The translations under genes and the position numbers were made by a program. 5,196 nt of DNA, taken from an uncultured Ruminococcus sp. Lineage in GTDB: Bacteria > Bacillota > Clostridia > Oscillospirales > Acutalibacteraceae. Below are positions 5,080 through 5,196 of the stretch, one piece after another. The notes under the pieces were generated by a model. It saw nothing but the letters and a program-made list of their open reading frames with translations, was not told where the DNA came from and did not search any database. The DNA lies in assembly GCA_902773065.1 (NCBI GenBank), contig CACYDD010000229.1:1-5196 (forward strand), given 5' to 3'. Each line of letters opens with the position of its first letter. The stretch's first letter is position 1.

Positions 5080-5169
5080 AAGTATATGATACTGCCGCAA
5101 TTTTTATTCTATGACATTTCTGACAGGCTGAATAAACGATTGTGATTTTCTGATGTGGCACAAAAATAC

Positions 5170-5196
5170 AAAAAAAAAAAAAAAAAGCCTTGAAAA
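5170..5196 (-). terminator. Probable half of a minus-strand terminator at the window edge
   Basis: A run of 17 A (5170-5186) is followed by GCCTTGAAAA to the end of the window. On the minus strand this reads TTTTCAAGGC and then 17 T, as expected for the second arm and T-tract of an intrinsic terminator whose first arm lies beyond the window. It would end a minus-strand gene converging on pncC. The pairing arm cannot be seen. Confidence 0.5.

Noticed and set aside
5081..5160. Terminator hairpin for pncC (AGTAT/ATACT at 5081-5093, or TGCCGCA/TGTGGCA at 5093-5160)
   Set aside because: The first stem is only 5 bp and AT-rich, and the second has a loop of over 50 nt; neither is directly followed by a T-run.

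Overview
This window looks like chromosomal DNA from a gut-type Clostridia, probably Ruminococcus-like (inference). The grounds are moderate GC with AT-rich intergenic stretches, strong AAGGAGG-type Shine-Dalgarno sites, a Ser/Glu-rich DUF4854-type lipoprotein, and a CrtO-type small acyltransferase beside rsmE. No rRNA, tRNA, CRISPR array or complete insertion sequence was seen.

Layout. (1) Bases 23-1021: a minus-strand Rpn-family (PD-(D/E)XK) nuclease gene with its own near-consensus promoter (1053-1081) and a 16-bp-stem terminator (23-68). Its 3' part holds a second, in-frame start (ATG at 323-325) behind a perfect AAGGAGG at 7-nt spacing. That start would give a 78-residue C-terminal small protein containing the four-residue EGEA/KGRA repeats, which is the architecture of Rpn gene-within-gene toxin-antitoxin / antiphage systems (RpnL/RpnS). 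(2) Bases 1218-2177: a plus-strand lipoprotein with two copies of a DUF4854-like domain, converging on the next gene across a shared hairpin terminator (2194-2229). (3) Bases 2232-4341: a minus-strand cluster, transcribed crtO-like acyltransferase, then rsmE, then mtnN. The first two are 4 nt apart. mtnN follows after 99 nt with no evident terminator or promoter. (4) Bases 4342-4563: a divergent AT-rich intergenic region with a good promoter for the next gene and a palindrome at its -35 box. (5) Bases 4564-5079: plus-strand pncC (CinA C-terminal family NMN amidohydrolase). (6) The right edge has a 17-A tract next to what looks like half of a terminator stem belonging to a minus-strand gene beyond the window.

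How the genes fit together. RsmE uses S-adenosylmethionine and releases S-adenosylhomocysteine, and MtnN hydrolyses S-adenosylhomocysteine, so their adjacency makes metabolic sense. PncC recycles NMN in the pyridine nucleotide cycle and is separately promoted. The most interesting element is the Rpn locus: full-length nuclease start, internal start with a stronger ribosome binding site, and tandem repeats are all visible directly in the DNA.
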